Shown here piece by piece: positions 36,117 to 46,630 of a stretch of 64,000 nt of DNA. Under the pieces are notes generated by a model that saw only the letters and a list, made by a program, of their open reading frames with translations, did not search any database and was not told the DNA's origin. Every line of letters starts with the position of its first letter. The first letter of the stretch is position 1. The DNA is from Chromobacterium paludis. GTDB lineage: Bacteria > Pseudomonadota > Gammaproteobacteria > Burkholderiales > Chromobacteriaceae. A program made the position numbers and the translations under genes. The DNA lies in the NCBI RefSeq assembly GCF_008275125.1, contig NZ_CP043473.1, positions 3,596,001 to 3,660,000 on the forward strand, in the 5' to 3' direction.

Positions 36117-36476
36117 TTATTGCGCGTCGGCATACCAGCCGTTGACGCCTGGCTGGCGCTCGTCCCACAACGCCACTTCGCTGTACTGGATCTGCGGCTG
36201 GATATCGGTGTAGTTCGGCACATCGCCCATGATGCGCGCCGCCACCGGGCCAAACGCCTGTTGGAACGCCTCCATGGTATCGAACTGCAGCAAGGCCAGC
36301 GCGACATAGCCGGCCGGACTGCCCGCCTCCGCGCCGGACAGGCCGCGGTCGACCCGCGCGCCTTTCAGCGCATGGCCAAGCAATTGCTGCACCATGGGCA
36401 TGTGGTTTTGCAGGTAATAGCCGAAATCGAAATGCGCGCCCGCGTGATGCGGGTAGAGAACGCTGACGGTTATCAT
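36117..36476 (-). CDS. EthD domain protein
   Basis: The start at 36476 (MITVSVLYPHHAGAHFDFGYYLQ) follows CAGGAG. The 119-residue protein resembles EthD family members: YYLQNHMPMVQQLLG near the N-terminus and ALLQFDTMEAFQQAFGPVAARIMGDVPNYTDIQPQIQ, a small ferredoxin-like dimeric fold. EthD is needed for ethyl tert-butyl ether degradation in Rhodococcus, but most relatives have no known function. It converges with the YcaQ-type gene. Confidence 0.88.
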   Translation of the reverse strand: MITVSVLYPHHAGAHFDFGYYLQNHMPMVQQLLGHALKGARVDRGLSGAEAGSPAGYVALALLQFDTMEAFQQAFGPVAARIMGDVPNYTDIQPQIQYSEVALWDERQPGVNGWYADAQ

Positions 36477-36723
36477 GGCAGACTCCTGGCAAGAAGAAAG
36501 AAGGCACAACATAAACCCAAACGCCAAGCATTGCCAATGTCATTTCAACTGAGCGCCGCGAAGCAAATCTCGATAAGCAAAGCCGCGCCGCGCCTACGCA
36601 GACAGGACAAATCGTAAGGCCACGAGCCGCAACGCAGGATCAGGGCTTGGCTTAACCGGTGTTGACAGGAACTTGCCATCCGCCTGCGGCTCTGTAGCAA
36701 GACGCCAACCACAGGACAAAACC

Positions 36724-37017
36724 ATGCGCATCGTCATCTTCGCCGCCGTTTGCGCGCTGCCGCTGGCCGGCTGCAATCAGCAACAAACCGCTCAATTGCA
36801 ACAGGCCGCCTCCGCCGCCATCGGCGAGGCGCATCAGGGCCTGGATGCCGCCAGCGCGCCGCTGGGGCAATGGAAACAACAGGCCAGCGCCGCGCTGGGC
36901 GCAGCCAAACAGGCAGTGGACAGCGCCGCGGCATTGAATCCGGAATGGAAACAGCAACTGGACCAACTCAAACAGCAGGCATCGGCGGCCAAGGGCGCGC
37001 TCAAGCCTTCTCCATAG
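36724..37017 (+). CDS. Small alanine/glutamine-rich lipoprotein
   Basis: The start at 36724 gives MRIVIFAAVCALPLAGCNQQQ, a lipoprotein signal with lipobox LAGC (Cys17). The mature 80 residues are almost wholly helical, rich in Ala, Gln and Lys with repeats such as QWKQQASAALGAAKQAVDSA and EWKQQLDQLKQQASAAKG, which may form a coiled coil. The family is not recognised. It has a weak ribosome site (CAGGAC). The next gene begins 68 bases later. Confidence 0.75.
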   Translation: MRIVIFAAVCALPLAGCNQQQTAQLQQAASAAIGEAHQGLDAASAPLGQWKQQASAALGAAKQAVDSAAALNPEWKQQLDQLKQQASAAKGALKPSP

Positions 37018-37085
37018 CGCCGGCAGAGGCAGGGCCGCCCTTTGCTAGAATGAAGCAAATATCGCTCATTCTCGCTTGACCGCCC

Positions 37086-38207
37086 ATGTCAGACTACCTG
37101 CTCATCATGGTCTCGCTGGCAGTCGCCAGCATAGGCCTCATCACCTGGCAGCACAGCGTGCGCGCGGACCTGGTGCGCGCGCGGCACCGCTGGCTGCAGG
37201 CCTCGCTCTTGCTGGCCGGCGGCATGCTGCTGGAAGGCCATCTGCTGGGACCGGGCTTTTTGCAGCGCAGCATCGGCCCCGCCATGACGACGGGCGGCAT
37301 CACCCTGCAGCTGATGGTCATCGCCCGCCTGATCGGCAAGCGGCTGCCGGACTGGCTGTGGCTGGCGGTGGCGGCCTACGCCGGATTGAACCAGTGGGTG
37401 CCGTGGACCACGGCGCAACTGATTGTCGACGCCGTGGAGATCCCGCTGCTGTACCTGGCCGCCGCCTGGCTGTACTGGCGGGCGGAGCGCCAGGTGTGCC
37501 ATAACCGCTTCAGCCCCACCGCCCTGCTGTTCCTGGTCAGCGCGATCCTGTTCATCTGGCGCGACACCACCGACATCCTGCGCCATCTGCAGGGCCTCCC
37601 TCTGCTGCCCCATCCCCAGGATACCGTCCACCACTGGGCGCTGACCTTCGCCGCGGCAGCCCAGGTCTGCGGCGCGGTGGGCTTTCTCAATATCGCACTG
37701 CAGCGGCAGAACAGCCGGCTGGAAGACGCCGCCAACATCGACCCGCTGACGGCGACCGGCAACCGCCGCGCGCTGCAATACTGGCTGCGCACGCTGGAGG
37801 CCTCCACCGAGCGCGTCTGCGTGGTGATGCTGGACATCGACCACTTCAAGTCCATCAACGACCGCTACGGCCATCCTGCCGGCGACATGGTCTTGCAGGC
37901 CCTGGCAGGCGTGCTGAACAACGGCGTGCGCGAAAACGACCTGCTGATACGCTATGGTGGCGAGGAATTCTGCCTGGTGATGCCGGACACGCCGGCGCAA
38001 ACGGGCTATGTGGTGGCGGAAAGGCTGCGCCAGCAGTTCAGCCAGTTGCGGCCCCTGCCCGGCCAGCCCGATCTGAGCTGCAGCTTCTCCGCCGGCGTCT
38101 ACGAATGGCAATGCCGCCAGCACGATTTCGCCAGCGCCCAGCAAAAGGCGGACCAGGCGCTGTACCAGGCCAAACGGGACGGCCGCAACCGGGTGTGCCT
38201 GCTGTGA
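37086..38207 (+). CDS. Membrane-bound diguanylate cyclase
   Basis: The N-terminal half (about 1-205) has around six membrane helices without a recognisable sensor domain; the C-terminal half is a GGDEF domain with DPLTATGNRRAL, MLDIDHFKSINDRYGH and active site GGEEF (291-295). RxxD (REND, 282-285) five residues before it is the product-inhibition I-site. It should make c-di-GMP from two GTP at the inner face of the membrane. A second cyclase gene faces it from the right, with about 85 bases between stops. Confidence 0.92.
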   Translation: MSDYLLIMVSLAVASIGLITWQHSVRADLVRARHRWLQASLLLAGGMLLEGHLLGPGFLQRSIGPAMTTGGITLQLMVIARLIGKRLPDWLWLAVAAYAGLNQWVPWTTAQLIVDAVEIPLLYLAAAWLYWRAERQVCHNRFSPTALLFLVSAILFIWRDTTDILRHLQGLPLLPHPQDTVHHWALTFAAAAQVCGAVGFLNIALQRQNSRLEDAANIDPLTATGNRRALQYWLRTLEASTERVCVVMLDIDHFKSINDRYGHPAGDMVLQALAGVLNNGVRENDLLIRYGGEEFCLVMPDTPAQTGYVVAERLRQQFSQLRPLPGQPDLSCSFSAGVYEWQCRQHDFASAQQKADQALYQAKRDGRNRVCLL

Positions 38208-38292
38208 GAGTAAGGGTTGACGCTGGATGACGGGATCGCGTGGGCGCCGCAAATGCATCCCGGCGCGACCGCTAGCCCCAGCTCAAGCGCCC

Positions 38293-39435
38293 CTAGTCCG
38301 CGTAGTCCCCAGGGCTGGCTTCCGGCACGCCGTCCTCAGGCGCAGGCGGCAAGCGGCCATCCTGCTTGACCCGATACATGCGCTGATCCGCCTGGTCCAG
38401 CAAGACATCGGGCAGAATGAAATCATCCGGCCCGGTCTCGGCGCAACCCATGCTCAAACTGACCTCGGGCAAGACTTTCGCCATTTCGTTTCTGAGCCGC
38501 AACATGAAGGTCTGCTCGGCGTGGCGCGCGTCGCAATTGGGCAGCACGATGCAGAATTCGTCGCCGCCGTAGCGAAAACAGCCATCCTCGGCGCGGGAAA
38601 TGCGGCAGATGATCTCGCCCAGCACGCGCAGAATCTCGTCGCCGCGCTGATGGCCCTGGCTGTCGTTGATGTGCTTGAAATTGTCGATGTCCACATACAC
38701 CAACGCCACTTTCTCGCGCCGGTACTGGGCGCCGCGCAGCACCCGGGTCAGCGTCTCGTCCAAGTAGCGGCGGTTCAACAGGCCGGTCAGCGGATCGGTG
38801 CGCGACAGCACCTCCAGCTGGCGCGTGCGCATCGCCACCTTTTCCTCCAGCAGCCGCGCATATTGCTCGGACTTGTTGCGCGAGGCCTCAATTTCCGCCA
38901 CCAGGCTGCGGATATAGGTTTCAAACACCAGCGCCACGTCGAACATCACCAGCTTGTCCAGCGACAACTGGGTATGCATCAGCACGTCCGGATCCGGGAT
39001 GATGTTGCCCAGCTTCTGCACCAACAGCGTTTTCAGCGTCTGCACCGCCGCCAGGTACAGCTTGGGCTCCACGCCGATGCGCTTGTGCACCAGGCCGATG
39101 CGGAGGCGGTTGTTGACGTAGTCCAGATCATAGACGCCGCTGAACAGGTCTATCACATAGCGGCGCTGGGCCGCGCGCAGTCTTTGCAAGGTATCGGCGT
39201 CGCCTATCAGCAGCGCGATTTCCGGCGTGCTGGTCTGCAACTCGTAGAAGCGGTCCACCAGATCGTCCAGATGCGCCTCTATCGAATTGCCGGCCGCGCG
39301 CAGCAACAACTCATCGCGCGGCTCCAGGCCAAACAGCATTTTGCGTTGCTCGATCTCGAATTCCGTGATGCGAAGTTGCTCCAGCAAAGTCTGATCGGTC
39401 TGTTTCATTCCATATCCATCCATGGCTACTGTCAT
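38293..39435 (-). CDS. Globin-coupled diguanylate cyclase (heme oxygen sensor)
   Basis: The N-terminal 180 residues match the protoglobin/globin-coupled sensor domain: GVYDLDYVNNRLRIGLVHKR then IGVEPKLYLAAVQ, with His117 as the proximal heme ligand. A helical linker (about 170-210) leads to a GGDEF domain with DPLTGLLNRRYLDE, YVDIDNFKHINDSQGH and GGDEF (290-294) plus an I-site RAED (281-284). This is the DosC/BpeGReg architecture, in which oxygen binding to heme tunes c-di-GMP synthesis. No membrane segment is present. In-frame Met codons at 39423 and 39408 are alternative starts. Confidence 0.9.
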   Translation of the reverse strand: MTVAMDGYGMKQTDQTLLEQLRITEFEIEQRKMLFGLEPRDELLLRAAGNSIEAHLDDLVDRFYELQTSTPEIALLIGDADTLQRLRAAQRRYVIDLFSGVYDLDYVNNRLRIGLVHKRIGVEPKLYLAAVQTLKTLLVQKLGNIIPDPDVLMHTQLSLDKLVMFDVALVFETYIRSLVAEIEASRNKSEQYARLLEEKVAMRTRQLEVLSRTDPLTGLLNRRYLDETLTRVLRGAQYRREKVALVYVDIDNFKHINDSQGHQRGDEILRVLGEIICRISRAEDGCFRYGGDEFCIVLPNCDARHAEQTFMLRLRNEMAKVLPEVSLSMGCAETGPDDFILPDVLLDQADQRMYRVKQDGRLPPAPEDGVPEASPGDYAD

Positions 39436-39488
39436 GAAAACCTAAAACACAGACATTCTTTTTCAATCTAGCAGGTCCAAGCCCTTGT

Positions 39489-39611
39489 CTACCATTTGTT
39501 AGCCTGTTCGCGCAGCGCCCCTCCCAGCCTGGCCACGCCCAGCCGCAACCTGTCCTCCTCCAGATCGGCATAGCACAGGCGGATGCCGCGCACCGCCGCG
39601 CTGCATAAGGG
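39489..39611 (-). pseudogene. 3' remnant of a PLP aminotransferase/MocR-type gene
   Basis: About 40 codons ending at TAG 39489-39491 read RGIRLCYADLEEDRLRLGVARL and end GGALREQANKW, a close fit to the C-terminal end of class I aminotransferases and MocR-type regulators (IRLxFA..xxxEGVxRLA). Upstream of this the frame loses family likeness and no PLP-lysine region is present. It is a leftover of a deleted gene. Confidence 0.6.
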
Positions 39612-39834
39612 CGCGCTGGCCGATTTCCCCCACACGCCCAGAGAGTCGCTCTGGGTGCTGGAAATCCATATCCACCATCCGTCCAAACCATATGGCGCTT
39701 TTTTCGAGGATATGCTGCTGGATAACGGCTTTTTCCCGCAATAAGCCCCTTTCCCCACAAGGGGAGAGGGGAATGCGCCTATCGGCCATGCCCGATGATA
39801 CGATGTGAAAACCCCATTCAACGGGAGAGGAACC

Positions 39835-40167
39835 ATGCCCAAACTGTTCTCTTACGGCACCTTGCAGCAAGACAATGTGCAGCTCGCTACCTTCGGCCGC
39901 CTGCTGAACGGCCATCCTGCGCAATTGGTGGGATTCAAGCGGGAGATGCTGGAAATCCGCGATGCCGAGGTAGTGCGCGCCAGCGGCAAGACCCACCATC
40001 CCATCATCCACCCGAGCGACTGTCAGCAAGACCGCGTCGCCGGCAGCGTGTTCAACATCAGCGAGCAGGAACTGGCTCAAGCCGACCTCTATGAAGTGGA
40101 CGACTACCGGCGTGTGCAGGCCTTGCTCGACAATGGCGAGCGCGCCTGGGTCTACATCGCCGCCTGA
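39835..40167 (+). CDS. AIG2-like gamma-glutamylcyclotransferase-fold protein
   Basis: The start at 39835 has ribosome site GGGAGAGGAACC. The 110-residue protein has the family opening LFSYGTLQQDNVQLATFGR, where YGTL forms the anion-binding loop, and the Glu region DLYEVDDYRRV, where the acidic residue acts as catalytic acid/base in gamma-glutamylamine cyclotransferases. Likely substrates are gamma-glutamyl amines, but relatives are often uncharacterised. A long hairpin terminator follows 17 bases after the stop. Confidence 0.88.
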   Translation: MPKLFSYGTLQQDNVQLATFGRLLNGHPAQLVGFKREMLEIRDAEVVRASGKTHHPIIHPSDCQQDRVAGSVFNISEQELAQADLYEVDDYRRVQALLDNGERAWVYIAA

Positions 40168-40184
40168 GCGTCAGCAGGTGAAAT

Positions 40185-40239
40185 AAGAATGGGCGACAGC
40201 TTATCCACAAGCTATCGCCCATTCTTGTTTTTATCCACA
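40185..40239 (+). terminator. Strong terminator with a DnaA box in its loop
   Basis: A 12-bp stem (AAGAATGGGCGA/TCGCCCATTCTT) extends through one mismatch into AGCTT/AAGCT with loop ATCCAC, followed by GTTTTTA. The nonamer TTATCCACA occupies the inner stem-loop (40201-40209), and a second perfect copy follows the T run (40231-40239). Confidence 0.88.
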
Positions 40240-40306
40240 ATCGAGGAGACCTTCACAAAACCCCGCGTCACGCCAGGCTGCGAAGCAGTGGTTGTGTTAC
40301 CGGTTT

Positions 40307-40546
40307 TTAAGCCTCCCCCTGTTGCAGCAGCACGGCCAGCTCGTCCACCGCCTCGCTCCATTCGGCGTCGCATTCCAGCGCCTGGCGCAGGAAAGATGCT
40401 TGCGCGGCGCTCCAGAACGGCGCCTCGGCCAAGCTGGCGCCCGGCGGCAGCGGATGGCTGGCGATAAAGGCGCGCATCGCCGCCGGTTCGTCGGCCAGGC
40501 CCAGTTGGCGAAACAGGCCGGGCAACTGGTGATTGCTGGTGTCCAT
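40307..40546 (-). CDS. DUF2789 family protein
   Basis: The 79-residue protein reads SNHQLPGLFRQLGLADEPAAMR then FIASHPLPPGASLAEAPFW and FLRQALECDAEWSEAVDELA, a close match to the DUF2789 pattern (H-x-L-x-x-L-F-x-Q-L-G-L, then FI-x-x-H-PL, ApFW and DA-x-W). The family is small, helical and uncharacterised. It is leftward and separate from thiC, whose end lies to its right on the same strand. Confidence 0.88.
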   Translation of the reverse strand: MDTSNHQLPGLFRQLGLADEPAAMRAFIASHPLPPGASLAEAPFWSAAQASFLRQALECDAEWSEAVDELAVLLQQGEA

Positions 40547-40606
40547 CGCAGGCTCCTGTGCTGGGGGATACGCTCATCCTAGACCGCTTGCCGATACGGC
40601 AGGCAT

Positions 40607-40631
40607 AAAAAACGCCGGGCAGCCCCGCCGT
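40607..40631 (-). terminator. Terminator of thiC
   Basis: On the minus strand CGGCGGGG-CTG-CCCGGCG (one mismatch in the stem) is followed by six T, about 20 bases beyond the thiC stop. Confidence 0.7.
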
Positions 40632-40649
40632 TGTTCCGCCTCTGCAACA

Positions 40650-42762
<2,113 letters not shown>

Positions 42763-42868
42763 AGCGATGCCGTGTGAAGGTAAGGCAAATATGGGATAAT
42801 CGCAAGTTATCGTCATGACCAGAGTCTTGCCGCCGCCGGCGGACTCCCAGCCACCGGAGTGTAAGTTG

Positions 42869-43528
42869 ATGGATTTCGAAAAAAACCGTTTCAATATGGT
42901 CGAACAACAAATTCGCCCGTGGGATGTCCTGGATTCCACCATTCTGGACCTGCTGTTCCACGTGAAACGCGAGGACTTCGTGTCCGACAATCAGCGCCAA
43001 CTGGCCTTCGTCGACACCGAACTGCCGCTGCCCAACGGCAGCAAGATGCTGCAGCCTAAGATGGAAGCGCGCCTGGCCCAGGACGCCCTGATCCAGTCCG
43101 GCGACAAGATTCTGGAAATCGGCACCGGCAGCGGCTACCTGACCGCGCTGCTGGCCAAGCTGGGCAAACACGTCGTCAGCGTGGAAATCGACCCGGCGCA
43201 GAAAGACCGCGCCGCAGCCCACCTGAAGAAGGCCGGCATCGCCAACGTCACCCTGGTGGAAGGCGACGGCGTGCTGGGTCTCCCGCAGCAAGCGCCTTAC
43301 GACGTGATCGTGGTTGGCGGCTCCTTGCCCGTCGTGCCGCAGGAACTGAAGGACCAGCTGGCCGTCGGCGGCCGCCTGATCCTGGTGGTGGGCGATCTGC
43401 CGGTGATGAGCTGCAAGCTGATCCAGCGCGAGACCGACACCAGCTTCCGCGAAACCACGCTGTTCGAAACCTGCATCGAGCGTCTGAAGAAGTTCGAAGC
43501 CGTCGAACCCGCTCGCTTCAGCTTCTGA
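42869..43528 (+). CDS. pcm: Protein-L-isoaspartate O-methyltransferase
   Basis: The start at 42869 (MDFEKNRFNMVEQQIRPWDV) follows CGGAG. The 219-residue protein has the PCMT features: LLFHVKREDFV, the Ser/Thr-containing substrate loop region, and SAM motif I DKILEIGTGSGYLTALLAKLG with VVSVEIDP. It methylates isoaspartyl residues for repair; in betaproteobacteria this shorter form commonly sits with a rhodanese gene ahead of tolC. Here the rhodanese gene starts 2 bases later but no tolC follows. A parS-like site lies inside (42954-42969). Confidence 0.88.
   Translation: MDFEKNRFNMVEQQIRPWDVLDSTILDLLFHVKREDFVSDNQRQLAFVDTELPLPNGSKMLQPKMEARLAQDALIQSGDKILEIGTGSGYLTALLAKLGKHVVSVEIDPAQKDRAAAHLKKAGIANVTLVEGDGVLGLPQQAPYDVIVVGGSLPVVPQELKDQLAVGGRLILVVGDLPVMSCKLIQRETDTSFRETTLFETCIERLKKFEAVEPARFSF
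42954..42969. promoter_or_regulatory. parS-like site 3, inside pcm
   Basis: TGTTCCACGTGAAACG matches TGTTnCACGTGnAACA at 15 of 16 positions and the core differs by one base from the two identical sites at 5123 and 31775. Confidence 0.65.
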
Positions 43529-43530
43529 TC

Positions 43531-43857
43531 ATGCTGCGCGAAATCACCGCCCCCGCCCTCGCCGCCCAGCTGGCTGACCCGCAGGCCAAGCGCCCGCTGC
43601 TGCTGGACGTGCGCGAAGGCTGGGAATACCAGCTCGCGCACATCGAGGGCAGCGTGCACATCCCGATGAATCTGATTCCCATCCGGATGAGCGAACTGCC
43701 GGACGACGCCACCATCGTCGCCATCTGCCACCACGGCATGCGCAGCGCCCAGGTGGCGCTGTTCCTGCAGAATGCCGGCTTCGACGACGTGATCAATCTG
43801 CAAGGCGGCATCGACGCCTGGTCGACGCAGGTGGATGCGTCCGTCGCCCGTTACTGA
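43531..43857 (+). CDS. Rhodanese-domain protein
   Basis: The 108-residue single-domain protein has LLLDVREGWEYQLAHIEGSV, HIPMNLIPIRMSEL and the active loop ICHHGMRSAQVA with catalytic Cys66, then GFDDVINLQGGIDAW. It transfers sulfane sulfur to an unknown acceptor in the cytoplasm. It starts 2 bases after pcm and is followed by a terminator, so pcm and this gene form a two-gene operon. Confidence 0.93.
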   Translation: MLREITAPALAAQLADPQAKRPLLLDVREGWEYQLAHIEGSVHIPMNLIPIRMSELPDDATIVAICHHGMRSAQVALFLQNAGFDDVINLQGGIDAWSTQVDASVARY

Positions 43858-43878
43858 GCGCGCCGCGCCCTGTTCAAG

Positions 43879-43901
43879 ACACCGCCTGCGGGCGGTGTTT
43901 T
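43879..43901 (+). terminator. Terminator of the pcm-rhodanese operon
   Basis: ACACCGCC/GGCGGTGT (8 bp, loop TGCG) followed by TTTT, 21 bases past the stop. Confidence 0.88.
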
Positions 43902-43970
43902 GCTTGGAACAAAACGCGCCGCGCCGTCTCCAAGTCGCATCCTCCGCCCTACCCGTCTCAAAGAAACGCC

Positions 43971-44693
43971 ATGTCCTCTCTAAGCTATCTATCCCCCGCC
44001 CTGGCCCGCGTCCATCCGGACTGGGAAACCGTGCTGCGCCAGCCCGCCGTCGCCGCCAAACTGGCCGGCATAGACCGCGAACTGCGCCAACAAAGCGAGG
44101 CCGGCAAGACCCTGTTTCCGCCCGCGCCCCTGGTGTTCAACGCGCTGAGCTACGCCGCGCCGGCGGACGTCAAGGTGGTGATATTGGGCCAGGATCCCTA
44201 CCACGGCGACGGCGAGGCCATGGGCCTGTCCTTCTCCGTGCCGGACGGCGCGCGCGTGCCGCCGTCCCTGCGCAACATCTACAAGGAGCTGGCGGCCGAC
44301 CTGGGCCTGGGCATTCCGGCCAGCGGCGACCTCAGCCACTGGGCGCAGCAGGGCGTGCTGCTGCTGAACAGCGTGTTCACCGTGGAGCGCGACAAGGCCG
44401 GCAGCCACGGCAAGCTGGGCTGGCAGACGGTCAGCGACGCGCTGATCGATGCCGTCAACGCGCAGAATCCCGGCTGCGTCTTCCTGCTGTGGGGCAACTG
44501 GGCGCAGACCAAGGCCGAGCGCATAGACAGCAGCCGCCACCTGGTGCTGACCGCCGCCCACCCCTCGCCCTTGTCCGCCAGCCGCGGCTTCCACGGCTGC
44601 CGCCACTTCTCCCAGGTCAACGCCTGGCTGCTCGCCCGCGGCCGCCAGCCGGTACGCTGGGCGCCCGCCGCCGCGCAAAACAGCCTGTTCTAA
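43971..44693 (+). CDS. ung: Uracil-DNA glycosylase, family 1
   Basis: The 240-residue protein has the water-activating motif VVILGQDPYHGDGEAMGLSF, the uracil-binding segment VLLLNSVFTVE and the leucine-intercalation loop HPSPLSASRGFHGCRHF. It removes uracil from DNA, the first step of base excision repair. The start ATGTCCTCTC lies 70 bases after the previous terminator. Length is slightly above E. coli Ung (229). Confidence 0.95.
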   Translation: MSSLSYLSPALARVHPDWETVLRQPAVAAKLAGIDRELRQQSEAGKTLFPPAPLVFNALSYAAPADVKVVILGQDPYHGDGEAMGLSFSVPDGARVPPSLRNIYKELAADLGLGIPASGDLSHWAQQGVLLLNSVFTVERDKAGSHGKLGWQTVSDALIDAVNAQNPGCVFLLWGNWAQTKAERIDSSRHLVLTAAHPSPLSASRGFHGCRHFSQVNAWLLARGRQPVRWAPAAAQNSLF

Positions 44694-44773
44694 AACATGC
44701 CATCCGCCTCGCCACTTTGCGCGGCGGACGGCTTGCCCTAAGCTAGTAGCTCCGCAACTCCCCTCATCGCATC

Positions 44774-46090
44774 GTGGAAATTCTGCTGCTGCTGGGCCTG
44801 GTCCTGCTGAACGCCGTGTTCGCCATGGCCGAAATCGCCATCGTCTCCTCGCGCAAAGTCAGACTGCAACAAAAAGCCGAAGACGGCCACAAAGGCGCGC
44901 GCGCCGCGCTGGCACTGGCCGCCGAGCCGACGCGCTTCCTGTCCACCATCCAGATCGGCATCACCTCCATCAGCATCCTGTCCGGCGTTTACGGCGAGGC
45001 GGCGCTGTCCGAGCACCTGCGCGAACGATTGATCCAGATTCCCTGGCTGGCGGCCTATAGCAAGCCGCTGTCTGTGGCCTTGATGGTGCTATTCATCACC
45101 ACGCTGTCGCTGCTGTTCGGCGAACTGGTGCCCAAGCGGCTGGCCTTGCTGAACCCGGAACGCGTGGCGATGGCGCTGGCCCGCCCCATGTTGCTGCTGT
45201 CGCGCGCCAGCGCGCCGCTGGTGCAGGTATTCAGCCGCGTCACCGACGGCATGCTGCGGCTATTGGGCGCCAGGAAAAGCGACGAACCCTCCATCACCGA
45301 GGACGAGATCCGCACCCTGATGGAACAAGGCGCCGACGAAGGCGTGTTCGACCGCGCCGAACAGGAACTGGTGGAAAACATCTTCCGTCTGGACAACCGC
45401 AAGGTGGCATCGGTGATGACGCCGCGCAAGGACGTGGTGATCCTGGACCTAGAAGACGGGACGGAGCACAACCGCGCCGTGCTGTTGGAACACAGTTTCA
45501 GCCACTTTCCGGTGTGCCGCGGCGACACGGACCAGGTGATAGGCATACTGAACGCCAAGCGCCTGCTGGACCGGCTGCTGCGCGGCGAAGCGGTGGACTT
45601 CACCGCCGAGCTGGCGCAACCGCTGTACGTGCCGGCCACCTCGTCGCTGATGCAGCTCTTGGAGCAGTTCAAGCAGGCGCGCAGCCATAGCGCGCTGGTG
45701 GTGGACGAATACGGCGAGCTGGCGGGCCTGGTGTCAATCAATGATGTCATGGAAGCCATCGTCGGCGATATTCCGGCTATCGGCGGCGAAGACGACGAGA
45801 TCGTGCAACGCGAAGACGGCAGCTGGCTGATGGACGGCATGGTGTCGCCGCACCAGTTCCGCGAGTTTTTCGAGCTGGACGAAGACACGGCCTTGCCCGG
45901 CGAGGCCGGCGGCAATGTGCATACCCTGGGCGGCGTGATGATGTACCGGCTGGGCCGCATCCCCAGCGTCACCGACCGCTTCGACTGGAACGGCTTCAGC
46001 TTCGAAGTGGTGGACATGGACAAGACGCGGGTGGACAAGATCCTGGTGCAGCGCCGCCACCTGCCGCAGCCGGAGTTCGAATCCATCTAA
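44774..46090 (+). CDS. CorC/HlyC-family CNNM-CBS membrane protein
   Basis: The start is GTG at 44774 (first residues EILLLLGLVLLNAVFAMAEIAI), without a strong ribosome site. The 438-residue protein has an N-terminal CNNM (DUF21) membrane domain to about residue 170, two CBS domains (VASVMTPRKDVVILDLEDG and ALVVDEYGELAGLVSINDVMEAIVGD) and a C-terminal CorC_HlyC domain. Members are probable magnesium or cobalt exporters or sensors; the older hemolysin label is historical. It is rightward and separate from ung by a short gap. Confidence 0.9.
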   Translation: MEILLLLGLVLLNAVFAMAEIAIVSSRKVRLQQKAEDGHKGARAALALAAEPTRFLSTIQIGITSISILSGVYGEAALSEHLRERLIQIPWLAAYSKPLSVALMVLFITTLSLLFGELVPKRLALLNPERVAMALARPMLLLSRASAPLVQVFSRVTDGMLRLLGARKSDEPSITEDEIRTLMEQGADEGVFDRAEQELVENIFRLDNRKVASVMTPRKDVVILDLEDGTEHNRAVLLEHSFSHFPVCRGDTDQVIGILNAKRLLDRLLRGEAVDFTAELAQPLYVPATSSLMQLLEQFKQARSHSALVVDEYGELAGLVSINDVMEAIVGDIPAIGGEDDEIVQREDGSWLMDGMVSPHQFREFFELDEDTALPGEAGGNVHTLGGVMMYRLGRIPSVTDRFDWNGFSFEVVDMDKTRVDKILVQRRHLPQPEFESI

Positions 46091-46155
46091 AGGGCGGGGA
46101 ACGTTGCCGATCTTGCGCCGTCCTCCCGCCTAGACCCGTTCTCGCCGGAGAAAAC

Positions 46156-46620
46156 ATGAAAGACCGCTTGACCCAGATGGCGATCGCCCCAGCGTCTGCC
46201 TCGCTCGCCCCAGACTGGCTGCGGCTGCGCGCCGCGCTATGGCCGCATTGCCCCTTGGCGCGACACCAGCAGGAAATCGCCCAGCAGCTGGACCGGGCTG
46301 ACGGTTGCGCGGCCTTCCTCGCCCTGGACGAAGCCGCAGGTCCCATCGGCCTGCTAGAGCTTGCGCTACGCAACGATTACGTCAACGGGACCGCGCGCTC
46401 GCCGGTCGCCTTTGTCGAAGGCCTTTACGTCGCGCCCGAGCACAGGCGCGGCGGCGTCGCCGCTCAATTATTACGCGCGGCCCAGGAATGGGCGCGCCAG
46501 CGCGGCTGCGCGGAACTGGCCTCCGACACCGCGCTGGACAATCTGGCCGCGCAAGCAGCCCATCTGGCCCTGGGCTTCGAGGAGACCGAGCGCGTGGTGT
46601 TCTACCGCATGGCGCTGTGA
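46156..46620 (+). CDS. Aminoglycoside 6'-N-acetyltransferase-like GNAT
   Basis: The 154-residue protein matches the chromosomal AAC(6')-I type: LRLRAALWPHCPLARHQQEI, LELALRNDYVNGTARSPVAF, VEGLYVAPEHRRGGVAAQLL (acetyl-CoA loop) and ELASDTALDNLAAQAAHLALGFEETERVVFY. The run ALRNDYVNGT...SPVxFxEGxYV is characteristic of AAC(6')-I enzymes, which acetylate the 6' amine of kanamycin-class drugs. Whether this copy confers resistance depends on expression and cannot be read from sequence. A ribosome site GGAG lies before the ATG. A REP-type element follows the stop. Confidence 0.78.
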   Translation: MKDRLTQMAIAPASASLAPDWLRLRAALWPHCPLARHQQEIAQQLDRADGCAAFLALDEAAGPIGLLELALRNDYVNGTARSPVAFVEGLYVAPEHRRGGVAAQLLRAAQEWARQRGCAELASDTALDNLAAQAAHLALGFEETERVVFYRMAL

Positions 46621-46630
46621 CGCCTTCCCC

